Part shown: positions 8,727 to 18,228 of the stretch, in pieces
How positions within the stretch are numbered: position 1 is the first letter of the stretch
Layout: every line of letters starts with the position of its first letter
Origin: Methylococcaceae bacterium UBA6146
GTDB lineage: Bacteria > Pseudomonadota > Gammaproteobacteria > Methylococcales > Methylomonadaceae
Length of the DNA: 64,000 nucleotides
Direction of reading: 5' to 3'
Assembly: GCA_002422395.1 (NCBI GenBank)
Contig: DIUY01000029.1
Span: 193,289 to 257,288, forward strand
Notes under the pieces: generated by a model
What the model saw: the letters and a program-made list of their open reading frames with translations, nothing else
Database searches by the model: none
Told to the model about the DNA's origin: nothing
Made by a program: the position numbers and the translations under genes

Positions 8727-10019
8727 TTAATACCGGTAATGGTCAGATTTATAGGGCCCTTCAACCGGAACATTAATGTAACTGGCTTGCTCTCCAGTCA
8801 ATGTGGTCAGCTTCACACCTAACTGCTGCAAATGTGATCTGGCGACTTTTTCATCCAGTTTTTTAGGCAGCACATAAACTTTATTTCCGTAATTTGCAGA
8901 ATTTTTCCACAGCTCGATTTGTGCCAACACTTGATTACAGAATGAGTTGGACATTACAAAACTTGGGTGTCCGGTCGCACAACCCAAATTGACTAACCGG
9001 CCTTCTGCCAAAATAATCAAGCGCTTGCCGTCTGGAAAAATAACGTGGTCAACTTGAGGCTTGATGTTTTCCCATTGATATTGGCGCAACGAAGCAATAT
9101 CAATTTCAGAATCAAAATGACCAATATTACAGACTATCGCCTGATCTCTCATCGCTTGCAGATGTTGATGACGGATGACATTAAAGTTACCTGTCGCTGT
9201 CACGAAAATATTGGCAATCGGCGCGGCATCTTCCATTGTCACGACACGGTAACCTTCCATCGCGGCTTGCAGAGCGCAAATCGGGTCAATTTCGGTGATC
9301 CATACGGTAGCGCCTAAACCGCGCAACGATTGGGCGCAGCCTTTGCCAACATCGCCATAACCGCAAACGACTGCTATTTTGCCGGCGATCATGACATCTG
9401 TCGCTCGCTTTATGCCGTCAACAAGCGATTCGCGGCAGCCGTACAGATTATCAAATTTTGATTTGGTGACCGAATCGTTGACATTGAAAGCGGGCACTTT
9501 TAATGTGCCTTTTGCAACCCGCTCATACAGACGCAATACACCTGTGGTGGTTTCTTCTGAAAGGCCTTTGACATCACTCATCAATTCAGGAAATTTGTCG
9601 TGCATCATATTGGTGAGGTCGCCGCCATCATCCAAAATCATGTTAGGACGCCAATCGTTAGCCCCTATAATTGTTTGTTCAATACACCATTCGGCTTCTT
9701 GTTCAGTCTCGCCTTTCCAGGCAAACACTGGAATATTTACCGCAGCCATTGCAGCGGCGGCATGGTCTTGGGTGGAGAAAATATTGCAGGAAGACCAGCG
9801 CACTTCGGCACCTAGCGCCGTCAATGTCTCAATCAACACCGCTGTTTGAATGGTCATATGAAGGCAACCGGCAATACGTGCACCTTTCAACGGTTGTTCC
9901 ACCGCATACTCCTGACGCAAAGCCATCAAGCCTGGCATTTCAGTTTCGGCGATATTAATTTCTTTACGTCCCCAATCAGCCAATGCTAAATCGGCAACTT
10001 TATAATCTTGAAAACTCAT
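8727..10019 (-). CDS. ahcY: S-adenosylhomocysteine hydrolase
   Basis: 430 residues. It hydrolyses S-adenosylhomocysteine to homocysteine and adenosine with bound NAD. The NAD-binding motif GYGDVGKGCA is clear (about residues 220-230). So are SKFDNLYGCRESLVDGI, which carries NAD/substrate residues, and the C-terminal KSDHYRY ending typical of the family. It is 20 bases after metK on the same strand and is probably cotranscribed. I looked for the conserved core of an SAH riboswitch in the short metK-ahcY gap and upstream of metK and did not see one. Confidence 0.97.
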   Translation of the reverse strand: MSFQDYKVADLALADWGRKEINIAETEMPGLMALRQEYAVEQPLKGARIAGCLHMTIQTAVLIETLTALGAEVRWSSCNIFSTQDHAAAAMAAVNIPVFAWKGETEQEAEWCIEQTIIGANDWRPNMILDDGGDLTNMMHDKFPELMSDVKGLSEETTTGVLRLYERVAKGTLKVPAFNVNDSVTKSKFDNLYGCRESLVDGIKRATDVMIAGKIAVVCGYGDVGKGCAQSLRGLGATVWITEIDPICALQAAMEGYRVVTMEDAAPIANIFVTATGNFNVIRHQHLQAMRDQAIVCNIGHFDSEIDIASLRQYQWENIKPQVDHVIFPDGKRLIILAEGRLVNLGCATGHPSFVMSNSFCNQVLAQIELWKNSANYGNKVYVLPKKLDEKVARSHLQQLGVKLTTLTGEQASYINVPVEGPYKSDHYRY

Positions 10020-10039
10020 GGTATATCCTCTAGTTAAAA

Positions 10040-11200
10040 TTAAAGGCCTGCGGCATCTTTCAGAGCGTCTACTTTGTCAATTTTTTCCCAGCTAAAAGAG
10101 TCTTCAGTGCGCCCGAAATGGCCATACGATGCAGTGGCTTGATAAATTGGTTTTAACAAGCCAAGCTGGGCTATCAAGCCTTTGGGCCTCAAATCAAAAT
10201 GATCGCGGACAATTTGCACTAAACGGTCTTCGCTCAATTTGCTTGTGCCAAAAGTTTCAACACTGATAGAAGTCGGTTCGGCGACGCCAATCGCATAAGA
10301 AACTTGGATTTCACAACGTTCCGCCAAACCTGCGGCAACGATATTCTTCGCAACATAACGCGCCATATAGGCGGCTGAGCGGTCAACTTTTGAGGGGTCT
10401 TTGCCGGAGAATGCACCGCCACCATGTCTTGCCATGCCGCCGTAAGTGTCCACAATAATTTTACGGCCAGTTAGGCCGCAATCACCTACAGGGCCACCAA
10501 TAATGAACTGTCCGGTTGGGTTAATAAAATATTTGGTGTCTTTGTGTAGCCATTCTTTAGGCAAAACATGCAATATAATTTCATCCATCACCGCTTCGTG
10601 CAGGGCTTTGGCGCTGATTTCAGGCGAATGCTGGGTAGATAACACAACAGCATCAATCGCTACGGGCTTATTATTTTCGTAACGGAAAGTAATCTGGCTT
10701 TTTGCATCGGGGCGCAACCAAGGTAACGTCTTGTTCTTACGCACTTCGGCCTGGCGTTTGACCAGCAAATGTGAGTAAGTAATCGGGGCAGGCATGAACA
10801 CATCGGTTTCGTTACTGGCATAACCGAACATCAATCCTTGGTCGCCAGCGCCCTGTTCATGATTTTCATCTTCATCGACACCCATGGCAATATCGGCTGA
10901 CTGTTTGCCGATAGCGTTCAGCACTGCGCAGCTTTGTCCGTCAAAGCCTATATCACCGTGATCATAACCAATCTCGCAAACCACTTTTCTGACCAAGGCT
11001 TCAGTATCAACCCAGGCATCCGTAGTAATTTCACCCGCCAAAATAACCATACCGGTTTTCACCAACGTTTCACAAGCAACTCGTGATCTTGGGTCTTGTG
11101 CCAATAAAGCGTCAAGCACGGCATCAGAAATTTGATCGGCCACCTTGTCGGGATGCCCTTCTGACACTGACTCTGAAGTGAAAATGAAATTGTTGCTCAT
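10040..11200 (-). CDS. metK: S-adenosylmethionine synthetase
   Basis: 386 residues, standard length. It makes S-adenosylmethionine from methionine and ATP in the cytoplasm. The N-terminal FTSESVSEGHPDKVADQISD, the GAGDQGLMFGYA hexapeptide region and the GGGAFSGKDPSKVDRSAAY phosphate-binding stretch identify it. It is the first gene of the metK-ahcY(-metF) series, and a rho-independent-type hairpin upstream (11236-11259) separates it from the tRNA/rpoD transcript. Confidence 0.97.
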   Translation of the reverse strand: MSNNFIFTSESVSEGHPDKVADQISDAVLDALLAQDPRSRVACETLVKTGMVILAGEITTDAWVDTEALVRKVVCEIGYDHGDIGFDGQSCAVLNAIGKQSADIAMGVDEDENHEQGAGDQGLMFGYASNETDVFMPAPITYSHLLVKRQAEVRKNKTLPWLRPDAKSQITFRYENNKPVAIDAVVLSTQHSPEISAKALHEAVMDEIILHVLPKEWLHKDTKYFINPTGQFIIGGPVGDCGLTGRKIIVDTYGGMARHGGGAFSGKDPSKVDRSAAYMARYVAKNIVAAGLAERCEIQVSYAIGVAEPTSISVETFGTSKLSEDRLVQIVRDHFDLRPKGLIAQLGLLKPIYQATASYGHFGRTEDSFSWEKIDKVDALKDAAGL

Positions 11201-11235
11201 GCCATTAACCTCGTAAATATAAAATCCAGATAGGC

Positions 11236-11259
11236 AAAAGGCTGCAAACGCAGCCTTTT
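11236..11259 (-). terminator. hairpin terminator after the tRNA gene
   Basis: A perfect 10-bp inverted repeat (AAAAGGCTGC / GCAGCCTTTT) with a 4-base loop lies just past the 3' end of the tRNA. The U-rich side is part of the stem, so it could act in either direction. It most likely ends the rpsU-yqeY-dnaG-rpoD-tRNA transcript before metK. Confidence 0.75.
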
Positions 11260-11266
11260 AGTTTTA

Positions 11267-11343
11267 TGGTGGGCCATGTAGGACTTGAACCTACGACCTG
11301 CCGATTATGAGTCGGACGCTCTAACCAACTGAGCTAATGGCCC
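11267..11343 (-). tRNA. tRNA with CAT anticodon, probably tRNA-Ile2 (lysidine type)
   Basis: 77 nt folding as a cloverleaf. The acceptor stem GGGCCAT/ATGGCCC is followed by an encoded ACCA end; there is a D arm AGCTCAGTTGGTTAGAGC, an anticodon loop CTCATAA and a T arm with GGTTCAAGTCC. CAT serves Met or lysidine-modified Ile2. The location directly after rpoD matches the tRNA-Ile2 of Pseudomonas, so I favour Ile. The outermost anticodon-stem pair appears to be a T-C mismatch, leaving four pairs. Confidence 0.9.
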
Positions 11344-11351
11344 TTATGTTT

Positions 11352-13163
11352 TTATTCGCCATCCAGAAAACATCTTAACTGTTCTGATCTGGACGGATGC
11401 CTTAATTTTCTTAATGCTTTCGCTTCAATCTGGCGAATGCGCTCGCGTGTAACATCAAACTGCTTGCCGACTTCTTCCAAGGTATGGTCGGTATTCATAT
11501 TAATGCCAAAACGCATGCGCAGAACTTTGGCTTCCCGTGCCGTCAGTCCCGCCAGCACATGCTGTGTTGATTCACGCAAACCGGCAATGGTAGCCGCTTC
11601 TACAGGTGATAATACCTTACCATCCTCGATGAAATCCCCTAAATGGGAATCTTCATCATCGCCTATCGGTGTTTCCATAGAGATAGGTTCTTTAGCTATT
11701 TTCAAAACTTTACGCACTTTGTCTTCAGGCATTTCCATACGCTCAGCCAATTCTTCCGGTGTCGCTTCACGACCCATTTCTTGCAGAATCTGCCTAGAAA
11801 TACGGTTGAGTTTATTGATCGTCTCGATCATATGCACCGGAATACGTATAGTCCTTGCTTGATCGGCAATAGAGCGGGTTATTGCCTGCCTGATCCACCA
11901 CGTTGCATAGGTGGAAAACTTATAACCGCGACGATATTCAAATTTATCGACTGCTTTCATTAAACCAATATTGCCTTCCTGAATCAAGTCCAGAAACTGC
12001 AAACCGCGATTGGTATATTTTTTTGCAATGGAAATGACTAGCCTTAAGTTAGCCTCGATCATCTCTTTCTTTGCACGCCGTGCTTTTGCTTCACCAATCG
12101 ACATGCGGCGGTTGATGTCTTTTAACCCGTTAATTGTCAATCCGTATTCGGATTCAATATCCGCCAGTATTTTTTGGGCTTTTCTTAGCTCTTTTTCAAG
12201 CGGTTTCAGGTCTTCGTAATACTCATGCCCAATCTCTAAGAACTGATCTAACCATGCCGTATCGGACTCATGATCAGTAAATGAGGCAACAAAATCCTTA
12301 CGTGGCATTTTTGCATATTTAACAAAAATATCCAGAATCAACTTTTCCTGTTCACGAACCAAAGCAACACCATTAGGGATAATGGCTGTCAATTTCTTCA
12401 AATATTGAGGCGTCCATTTAAACTCCATAAACAGATCAGCCAAAGCGTCAAAGGCTTGTTCTGTCTTCTCACTGGTATATCCATGTTTCTTAATCGCCGC
12501 CGAAGCTACCTTCAACTGCTTTCCGAGGGCATCAACTTTTTCTTGAACTTCTTCATAATTGATCCCTTTCAATTCCTCTTCGGCACCCGCTTCTTCGACG
12601 ACAACTTCAGCGCCTATCTGGACACCGGCAAAGTCTTCGGGTTCACTTAAGTCAACAAAGCCAGAAATCAAATCCGTCAGGCGAATGCTCCCTTCTTCAC
12701 CGGAAATGCTCTCAAACGAGTGCAAAAAATCTTCAACGACAACACAAGAACGCGATATTGCCTTAACTAACTGTTGCTGGCCTTCCTCGATACGTTTGGC
12801 AATTTTTAATTCATCCGTACGCGTGAGCAATTCGACCGAACCCATCTCACGCATGTACATACGCACTGGGTCAGTAGTCCTGCCAAACTCACTGTCGACC
12901 GATGCCAAGGCTGCGACCTCTTCAGCGTCTTCGTCGTCAGTAGTGACAGCAGCCGAATCAGTGATCAGAGAATCCTCATCAGGGACAACCTCATGGACTT
13001 GAATCCCCATGTCGTTAATCATGCCAATAAAATCTTCGATTTGCTCAGGATCAACAATATCGCCCGGCAAATGGTCATTTACCTCAGCATAGGTCAAATA
13101 TCCTTGGATTTTGCCTTTAGCTATTAGTTGTTTAAGCTGGAATTGTTCTTGCTCTTGATTCAT
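11352..13163 (-). CDS. rpoD: RNA polymerase primary sigma factor sigma-70
   Basis: 603 residues from the ATG at 13161-13163; a longer in-frame start at 13235 exists, but the protein homologous to RpoD begins MNQEQEQFQLKQLI. Region 1.1, the variable acidic spacer, region 2 (DLIQEGNIGLMKAVDKFEYR and YATWWIRQAITRSI), region 3 and the region 4 helix-turn-helix (TLEEVGKQFDVTRERIRQIE) follow in order. It directs housekeeping transcription. It is the last protein gene of the macromolecular-synthesis operon, after dnaG. Confidence 0.97.
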   Translation of the reverse strand: MNQEQEQFQLKQLIAKGKIQGYLTYAEVNDHLPGDIVDPEQIEDFIGMINDMGIQVHEVVPDEDSLITDSAAVTTDDEDAEEVAALASVDSEFGRTTDPVRMYMREMGSVELLTRTDELKIAKRIEEGQQQLVKAISRSCVVVEDFLHSFESISGEEGSIRLTDLISGFVDLSEPEDFAGVQIGAEVVVEEAGAEEELKGINYEEVQEKVDALGKQLKVASAAIKKHGYTSEKTEQAFDALADLFMEFKWTPQYLKKLTAIIPNGVALVREQEKLILDIFVKYAKMPRKDFVASFTDHESDTAWLDQFLEIGHEYYEDLKPLEKELRKAQKILADIESEYGLTINGLKDINRRMSIGEAKARRAKKEMIEANLRLVISIAKKYTNRGLQFLDLIQEGNIGLMKAVDKFEYRRGYKFSTYATWWIRQAITRSIADQARTIRIPVHMIETINKLNRISRQILQEMGREATPEELAERMEMPEDKVRKVLKIAKEPISMETPIGDDEDSHLGDFIEDGKVLSPVEAATIAGLRESTQHVLAGLTAREAKVLRMRFGINMNTDHTLEEVGKQFDVTRERIRQIEAKALRKLRHPSRSEQLRCFLDGE

Positions 13164-13246
13164 CACGTTCCCACTGAGTAACTCGATCCAGCATGATTCT
13201 ACTGAACCGAAAATTATACTACAAATTTTTATCACCTAGCACTAGA

Positions 13247-14971
13247 TTATTTTTTTGCAATCATTTTACGCAGCACCTCCTTTTCCTGCGCATCCAATCC
13301 TTGGGATTTTTCCTTGGCAAGCAATTTTTCTAGGCTGGCTAACTTGGCCTGCATCAACAATCTATCCAGCGCATCACAAAACTCCGCCTCCACGCCACTT
13401 TCTGGGATTAACAAATCCAACGAAGCCAATTTTTTAACAACCACTTCGTCAGCATGGCCACGAAAAGCTTCTAACAACAGGCCATAGTTTGCCGGTTTTT
13501 TATTAGTAATCACTTGCAAAATGTTTTTGAATTTTTCAACACCTTCAAATTCCAATTGCCCCCAATCAATCTCTTTTTGCTCAACTATCTCGATTAATTC
13601 GGGATTTTTTAGCAATAAAGCCGCCACGAAGCTAGGCAATGAAGGCCGCCCAGTTTTTTGCCGGTGTTTTTTTTCTTGTTTTTTGCATTCCAGTATAGCT
13701 TCATTATCCAAGATGTGCTGTTTAGCCAAACCAGACAACCTCTCAAACATCATCTCCCTAAACGTTCCGATTGGTAATTGCTTTAAATAGGTCTCAGCCT
13801 CGTCCCTCAATTTGGAACGTCCCTCCATTTCAGACAACTTCAAGCCTTGGGAAAAATGCCCAAAAAAATAATCCGATAAGGCTTGAGCCTTTTCTATGCG
13901 CCCCGTGAACTTTTCAAGCCCTTCCTCGCGCACCAGTGAGTCAGGGTCATGGTGTTGCGGCAACAACATGACGCAGATTTTTCGCCCCCCTTTTAAGGAT
14001 GGAAAAACTGCCGCTATCGCCCGCCACGCCGCATCCCTTCCCGCCCTATCCCCATCAAAACAAAACACCAGCTCCGACGAAAACCTGAACAATAAATCGA
14101 GATGGGCTTGTGAAATTGCCGTCCCTAAAGCCGCAACCGCATAATCAAGTCCAAACTGGGCCAATGCGATTACATCCATATACCCCTCAACCAACAAGAT
14201 CCTTTGTGGCTTTGGATTTTTTTTCAACAATTCGTATAAACCATAGACTTCCTGACCTTTGTGAAATAGGGGCGTTTCTGGCGAATTCAAGTACTTAGGC
14301 AAGGTATCATCAAGCACCCGCCCGCCAAACCCGACAACTCGCCCCCGCTTATCACGAATAGGGAACATAATGCGCCCACGAAAACGATCATAGGCATGAC
14401 CATCTTCCTTACTAACCAACATCCCCGTGCCAACTAACAGGTCTTGCTTGAAACGGCTTGCCAAACCTTGCCACTGATCCGGCGCATAACCCAGCATAAA
14501 ATCGTCTGCGACTTTACTTGTAATACCCCGTTTTGTTAAATAAGCAACCGCTTTTTTCCCTTGCCCGTCAGTTCGTAATTGTTCAACATAAAAAGCGGCC
14601 ACCTGCTCCATCACCGCGTAGAGGGCAGCCAAGTCCGTTTTGTTCTCCCCCGCCTGATAGGCGAAGGATTCCCTTGGCACATCGAGGCCTACGAAAGCCG
14701 CCAAATCTTCAACCGCCTCGACAAAATCAAGGTGGTTGAAATTCATCAAAAAACTAATCGCATTACCGCTGACACCACAACCGAAGCAATGAAAAAACTG
14801 CTTGTTGCGGTTAACTGAAAAACTAGGGGTTTTTTCGGTATGGAAAGGACAACGGGCCACATAATTGCCACCCGTTTTTTTTAATGGGACGTGCGAATCA
14901 ATCAGGTCGACTATATCAACCCGCACCAAGAGCTCATCTATAAACTCACGAGGAATTCTACCGCCGGACAT
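13247..14971 (-). CDS. dnaG: DNA primase
   Basis: 574 residues. It makes RNA primers at the replication fork. The N-terminal CHC2 zinc finger is visible (CPFHTEKTPSF...FHCFGCG, about 41-65), followed by the catalytic TOPRIM domain (LLVEGYMDVIALAQFG, about 260-275, and the FCFDGDRAGRDAAWRA acidic motif), then a DnaB-binding C-terminal helical domain. It lies 23 bases after the yqeY-like gene and 83 bases before the chosen rpoD start. Confidence 0.96.
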   Translation of the reverse strand: MSGGRIPREFIDELLVRVDIVDLIDSHVPLKKTGGNYVARCPFHTEKTPSFSVNRNKQFFHCFGCGVSGNAISFLMNFNHLDFVEAVEDLAAFVGLDVPRESFAYQAGENKTDLAALYAVMEQVAAFYVEQLRTDGQGKKAVAYLTKRGITSKVADDFMLGYAPDQWQGLASRFKQDLLVGTGMLVSKEDGHAYDRFRGRIMFPIRDKRGRVVGFGGRVLDDTLPKYLNSPETPLFHKGQEVYGLYELLKKNPKPQRILLVEGYMDVIALAQFGLDYAVAALGTAISQAHLDLLFRFSSELVFCFDGDRAGRDAAWRAIAAVFPSLKGGRKICVMLLPQHHDPDSLVREEGLEKFTGRIEKAQALSDYFFGHFSQGLKLSEMEGRSKLRDEAETYLKQLPIGTFREMMFERLSGLAKQHILDNEAILECKKQEKKHRQKTGRPSLPSFVAALLLKNPELIEIVEQKEIDWGQLEFEGVEKFKNILQVITNKKPANYGLLLEAFRGHADEVVVKKLASLDLLIPESGVEAEFCDALDRLLMQAKLASLEKLLAKEKSQGLDAQEKEVLRKMIAKK

Positions 14972-14994
14972 TCTTCACCCGGATAGGAATACGC

Positions 14995-15447
14995 TTACTC
15001 AGCTAAGGCCGCTTTAATTTTAAGGCTTACCATTGACATATCTGCACGGCCCTGCATGTTAGGTTTCAGCAAAGCCATGACCTTACCCATATCTTTTACA
15101 GATTCCGCACCCGATTTTAAGACCGCCTCACTGACCATAGCATCAATTTCCGCTTCGTTAAGCGCCTGCGGCATAAAATCCTGAATGACCAACACTTCGG
15201 CTTCTTCTATTACCACTAAGTCATCGCGCCCAGCATCGGAAAATTGCCTGATGGACTCGCGACGTTGCTTAAGCATTTTATCAAGCACCTGAATAACACG
15301 GCCATCATCAAGCACAATCCGCTCGTCAACCTCGACCTGTTTTATGGCAGCCAAAATTAAACGGATAACGCCTAACCTGGCCTTGTCACCACTTTTCATC
15401 GCGGCTTTCATATCTTCCTTGATACGGCCCGTCATTAAGTCACTCAT
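14995..15447 (-). CDS. GatB/YqeY domain-containing protein
   Basis: 150 residues, the full length of the YqeY family (related to the tail domain of the GatB amidotransferase subunit). It is recognised by RIKEDMKAAMKSGDKARLGVIRLILAAIK at the start and the final MGKVMALLKPNMQGRADMS block. Function in the cell is not established. It sits between rpsU (2-base gap) and dnaG, its usual place in many proteobacteria. Confidence 0.93.
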   Translation of the reverse strand: MSDLMTGRIKEDMKAAMKSGDKARLGVIRLILAAIKQVEVDERIVLDDGRVIQVLDKMLKQRRESIRQFSDAGRDDLVVIEEAEVLVIQDFMPQALNEAEIDAMVSEAVLKSGAESVKDMGKVMALLKPNMQGRADMSMVSLKIKAALAE

Positions 15448-15449
15448 GA

Positions 15450-15683
15450 CTAAATTGCAGGGCGGCCACGGCGTAGATTTTTCAACGCATAACGCTCTCT
15501 AGCCAGCTTTTTCAAATGTCGTTTAACAGCCGCCGCACCTTTACGCTTACGTTCAGCCGTTGGTTTTTCGTAGAACTCACGCCGACGGACTTCTGCTAAT
15601 ACACCCGCTTTTTCACAGGCGCGTTTAAAACGGCGAATTGCGATATCAAAAGGTTCGTTTTCTTTAATTTTTACTGACGGCAT
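15450..15683 (-). CDS. rpsU: 30S ribosomal protein S21
   Basis: 77 residues, slightly longer than the 71 of E. coli. The family core is plain: ENEPFDIAIRRFKRACEKAG and EVRRREFYEKPTAERKR, with a basic C-terminus. It is the first gene of the rpsU-yqeY-dnaG-rpoD operon. The divergent tsaD gene starts about 100 bases away, so the 15684-15785 gap must carry both promoters. It contains a small ACTCAG/CTGAGT inverted repeat near 15718-15736. Confidence 0.96.
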   Translation of the reverse strand: MPSVKIKENEPFDIAIRRFKRACEKAGVLAEVRRREFYEKPTAERKRKGAAAVKRHLKKLARERYALKNLRRGRPAI

Positions 15684-15785
15684 TATGATTGTTCCAACTA
15701 TGTTAATATTTAAGAGGACTCAGTATCTAGCTGAGTTTAAAAAACCCTGAATTATACCTTTACTTTGCTAATTTTCAAAAACTCA

Positions 15786-16823
15786 ATGTACGTTTTAGGC
15801 ATAGAAACCTCCTGCGATGAAACCGGTGTTGCCATTTACCATGCCAAACAAGGCTTGATAAACCATTTTTTATACAGTCAAGTAGACCTGCACAGCGAAT
15901 ACGGCGGAGTTGTGCCTGAACTCGCCTCACGCGACCACATCCGTAAATTAGTGCCGCTCATCAAGCAGGTTTTGCAAGAGAGTCACTTGCGTCATAGTGA
16001 CATCAACGGCATTGCCTACACAGCAGGGCCGGGGCTGATGGGCGCTTTACTGGTCGGCGCGGCTACTGCCAGAAGCTTGGCATGGACTTGGCAAATTCCA
16101 GCGGTTGCCGTGCATCATATGGAAGGCCATTTACTCGCGCCCATGTTAGAAGAAAATCCGCCGAAATTTCCTTTTGTCGCCCTATTGATTTCCGGCGGCC
16201 ATACCTTGCTGGTGCGGGTGGAAGGCGTTGGCAATTATCAGCTTCTAGGCGAATCACTCGATGATGCTGTCGGTGAGGCGTTTGACAAAACAGCTAAACT
16301 TCTGGGCTTGGGCTATCCCGGCGGCCCAAAACTATCGGCACTTGCTGGGCAAGGCAAGCCGAATTTTAAATTCCCATGTCCGATGACTGACCGTCCTGGC
16401 CTAGATTTTAGCTTTAGCGGCTTAAAAACGTTTGCCCTAAACACCTTCAATGGGTCTGAAAAAACCCAACAAAACAAAGCGGATATTGCTTTGGCTTTTC
16501 AAAGCGCCGTGTCGGAGACACTCGTCATCAAATGCAAGCGTGCATTACAACACACTGGGCTAAAAAGGCTGGTCGTTGCGGGAGGTGTCAGCGCCAACAA
16601 ACAAATCCGACAGGCTTTAACCGAAATGGCCGCTAAAGAAGAGGCCCAAGTCCATTTCCCACGCCTACAATTTTGCACTGATAATGGCGCAATGATTGCT
16701 TATGCCGGATGTCAGCGCTTATTGGCCGGACAGCAACAAGACTTGGCCATTTTCGCCAGACCACGCTGGCCGATGACAGAATTATCAGATTGCCGCCCTG
16801 TTTCAGGCCCTGCTGAAATTTAG
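15786..16823 (+). CDS. tsaD: tRNA N6-adenosine threonylcarbamoyltransferase
   Basis: 345 residues from the ATG at 15786. An upstream in-frame start at 15765 would add seven residues, but the family begins MYVLGIETSCDETG. It transfers threonylcarbamoyl to A37 of ANN-decoding tRNAs with TsaB/TsaE. The metal-binding HMEGH motif, the ASP/ATPase-type GETLDDAVGEAFDK-like stretch (here GESLDDAVGEAFDK) and VAGGVSANKQIR are present. It is divergent from rpsU, a common arrangement in gammaproteobacteria. Confidence 0.97.
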   Translation: MYVLGIETSCDETGVAIYHAKQGLINHFLYSQVDLHSEYGGVVPELASRDHIRKLVPLIKQVLQESHLRHSDINGIAYTAGPGLMGALLVGAATARSLAWTWQIPAVAVHHMEGHLLAPMLEENPPKFPFVALLISGGHTLLVRVEGVGNYQLLGESLDDAVGEAFDKTAKLLGLGYPGGPKLSALAGQGKPNFKFPCPMTDRPGLDFSFSGLKTFALNTFNGSEKTQQNKADIALAFQSAVSETLVIKCKRALQHTGLKRLVVAGGVSANKQIRQALTEMAAKEEAQVHFPRLQFCTDNGAMIAYAGCQRLLAGQQQDLAIFARPRWPMTELSDCRPVSGPAEI

Positions 16824-17002
16824 CTAAGGAAATCACGGAAACCAAACCAGTCCACCGGATCTTGATTGGCTGAAATCACGGGCGCTTTTTCTGCCCACTC
16901 GTCAAGCACGTATTCCAAGCCATAAAAACTACCATTATCAAATGCCTGGTTCATAGATTCGATAATATCACTATAAGCTCTATTGGTATTTTGGTTAATC
17001 AT
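16820..17002 (-). CDS. small acidic protein of unknown function
   Basis: 60 residues from the ATG at 17000-17002, which is preceded by GGAAGGTG at good spacing; a longer start at 17017 is less likely. The stop overlaps the tsaD stop by 4 bases on the opposite strand. The protein is acidic and helix-prone (YGLEYVLDEWAEKAPVI) with Trp and Phe near the end and no motif I recognise. The good ribosome-binding site supports it as a real gene. Confidence 0.5.
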   Translation of the reverse strand: MINQNTNRAYSDIIESMNQAFDNGSFYGLEYVLDEWAEKAPVISANQDPVDWFGFRDFLS

Positions 17003-17271
17003 TTGTACACCTTCCATTTTTCATGAGCAATTCAGACTCGGCAAACTGCCTTTCTTTGGGAGAAAAAACAACCTACGTCAAAGGTTAGGCTTTATCTGCT
17101 GAACATAAGCTGAAAGCTATCAAAAAATAAGTGATGTAACCACCAATCATAAAGCCGGTTAAATCTATAAATCAGGGGGGGCACGGAAACAGCATCACAC
17201 TTTAAGGTATTGATAGTTATTTTGAAGGCTTTTGGGGAAGGGATTTACAGGCGCCAGCATCAAATGATGCC

Positions 17272-18201
17272 TTAGTTTTTAATCTGATGTGCCAAAACAC
17301 GGCGGGATTCCCATTGCCTTAACAAGTCATGGTGCTGTTTACGGCTAGGCAATCCTAACCGAGCCCCCATTTGCGTACAGCAAAAAGCCCCGGCAACACT
17401 GGCATAACGCAACACATCAGGCCATGCCATTGCGGCGGACAATGCCGCCGCAAACGCACCATGAAAAGCATCACCAGCACCGGTGCTATCGATAGCCTCA
17501 ACCGGTGGTGCAGACAAAATGCCGCTATCCGCACCGCGCCGCCAAATCAGCCCCCGTTCGCCTAACGTAATCACTACGGCAGGCGCTAACGCAGCCAGAC
17601 GGGACAAGGCGCTTTGTTCATCACCCGCATACTGGACGGCAAATTTTTCCGAACAAACCAAATAATCAACCTTGTCCATCAACGCTAACGTGCCATCATG
17701 CAAAGAACCCGCATCAAGAACACTGGGGATATTGCCTTGATTTTCCTCCAAAAAGCGCAATGAAAGATGCGGCTCATGGCCATCGAACAACACGACCTTG
17801 GGTGCAACCCCTGAAAAACCAACACTGTCGGCGGACAACGCTTTAGCTTCGCCTTTATAGCTAATCAGCGCCCGTTGTCCATCCGGTTTCACCAAAACCA
17901 CCGATAATGGCGTAGGTGAACCACCTCTTATGACTAACCGAGTGTCAACACCCTCTGCTTGTAATTCTTTAAGATGGCTATCACCATAAACATCATTGCC
18001 TAAGTAGCCAGAAAAAGCCGAAGCATAGCCTAATCTAGTAACAGTTACAGCCGCATTTGCCGCTGGCCCGCCACCACAACCGAAAAGGCCGTCGGCAACT
18101 GTTTTTTCATCAGCCTGTGGGTGATGCGCCAGCGAAAACACCAGATCATAACTTGCATGACCTAAACATAATACATCGGCCACTTTTAAGGTATTCCCCA
18201 T
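17272..18201 (-). CDS. PfkB-family carbohydrate kinase
   Basis: 309 residues. The N-terminal glycine-rich PfkB signature (GCGGGPAANAAVTVTRLGY) and the C-terminal DSTGAGDAFHGAFA motif with the catalytic Asp identify a ribokinase-like sugar or nucleoside kinase. The exact substrate (fructose, ribose, adenosine or other) cannot be read from the sequence. It lies 27 bases after plsY on the same strand and may be cotranscribed with it. Confidence 0.88.
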   Translation of the reverse strand: MGNTLKVADVLCLGHASYDLVFSLAHHPQADEKTVADGLFGCGGGPAANAAVTVTRLGYASAFSGYLGNDVYGDSHLKELQAEGVDTRLVIRGGSPTPLSVVLVKPDGQRALISYKGEAKALSADSVGFSGVAPKVVLFDGHEPHLSLRFLEENQGNIPSVLDAGSLHDGTLALMDKVDYLVCSEKFAVQYAGDEQSALSRLAALAPAVVITLGERGLIWRRGADSGILSAPPVEAIDSTGAGDAFHGAFAAALSAAMAWPDVLRYASVAGAFCCTQMGARLGLPSRKQHHDLLRQWESRRVLAHQIKN

Positions 18202-18228
18202 AAAAACAATGCCGCATCAATTCTGAAA

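Noticed and set aside
11201..11266. Possible SAH or SAM riboswitch upstream of metK/ahcY
   Set aside because: The short gap holds only the hairpin terminator; no conserved riboswitch core was seen.
13164..13235. Longer N-terminus of RpoD
   Set aside because: The extension is hydrophobic and unlike any RpoD; the ATG at 13161-13163 gives the expected start.
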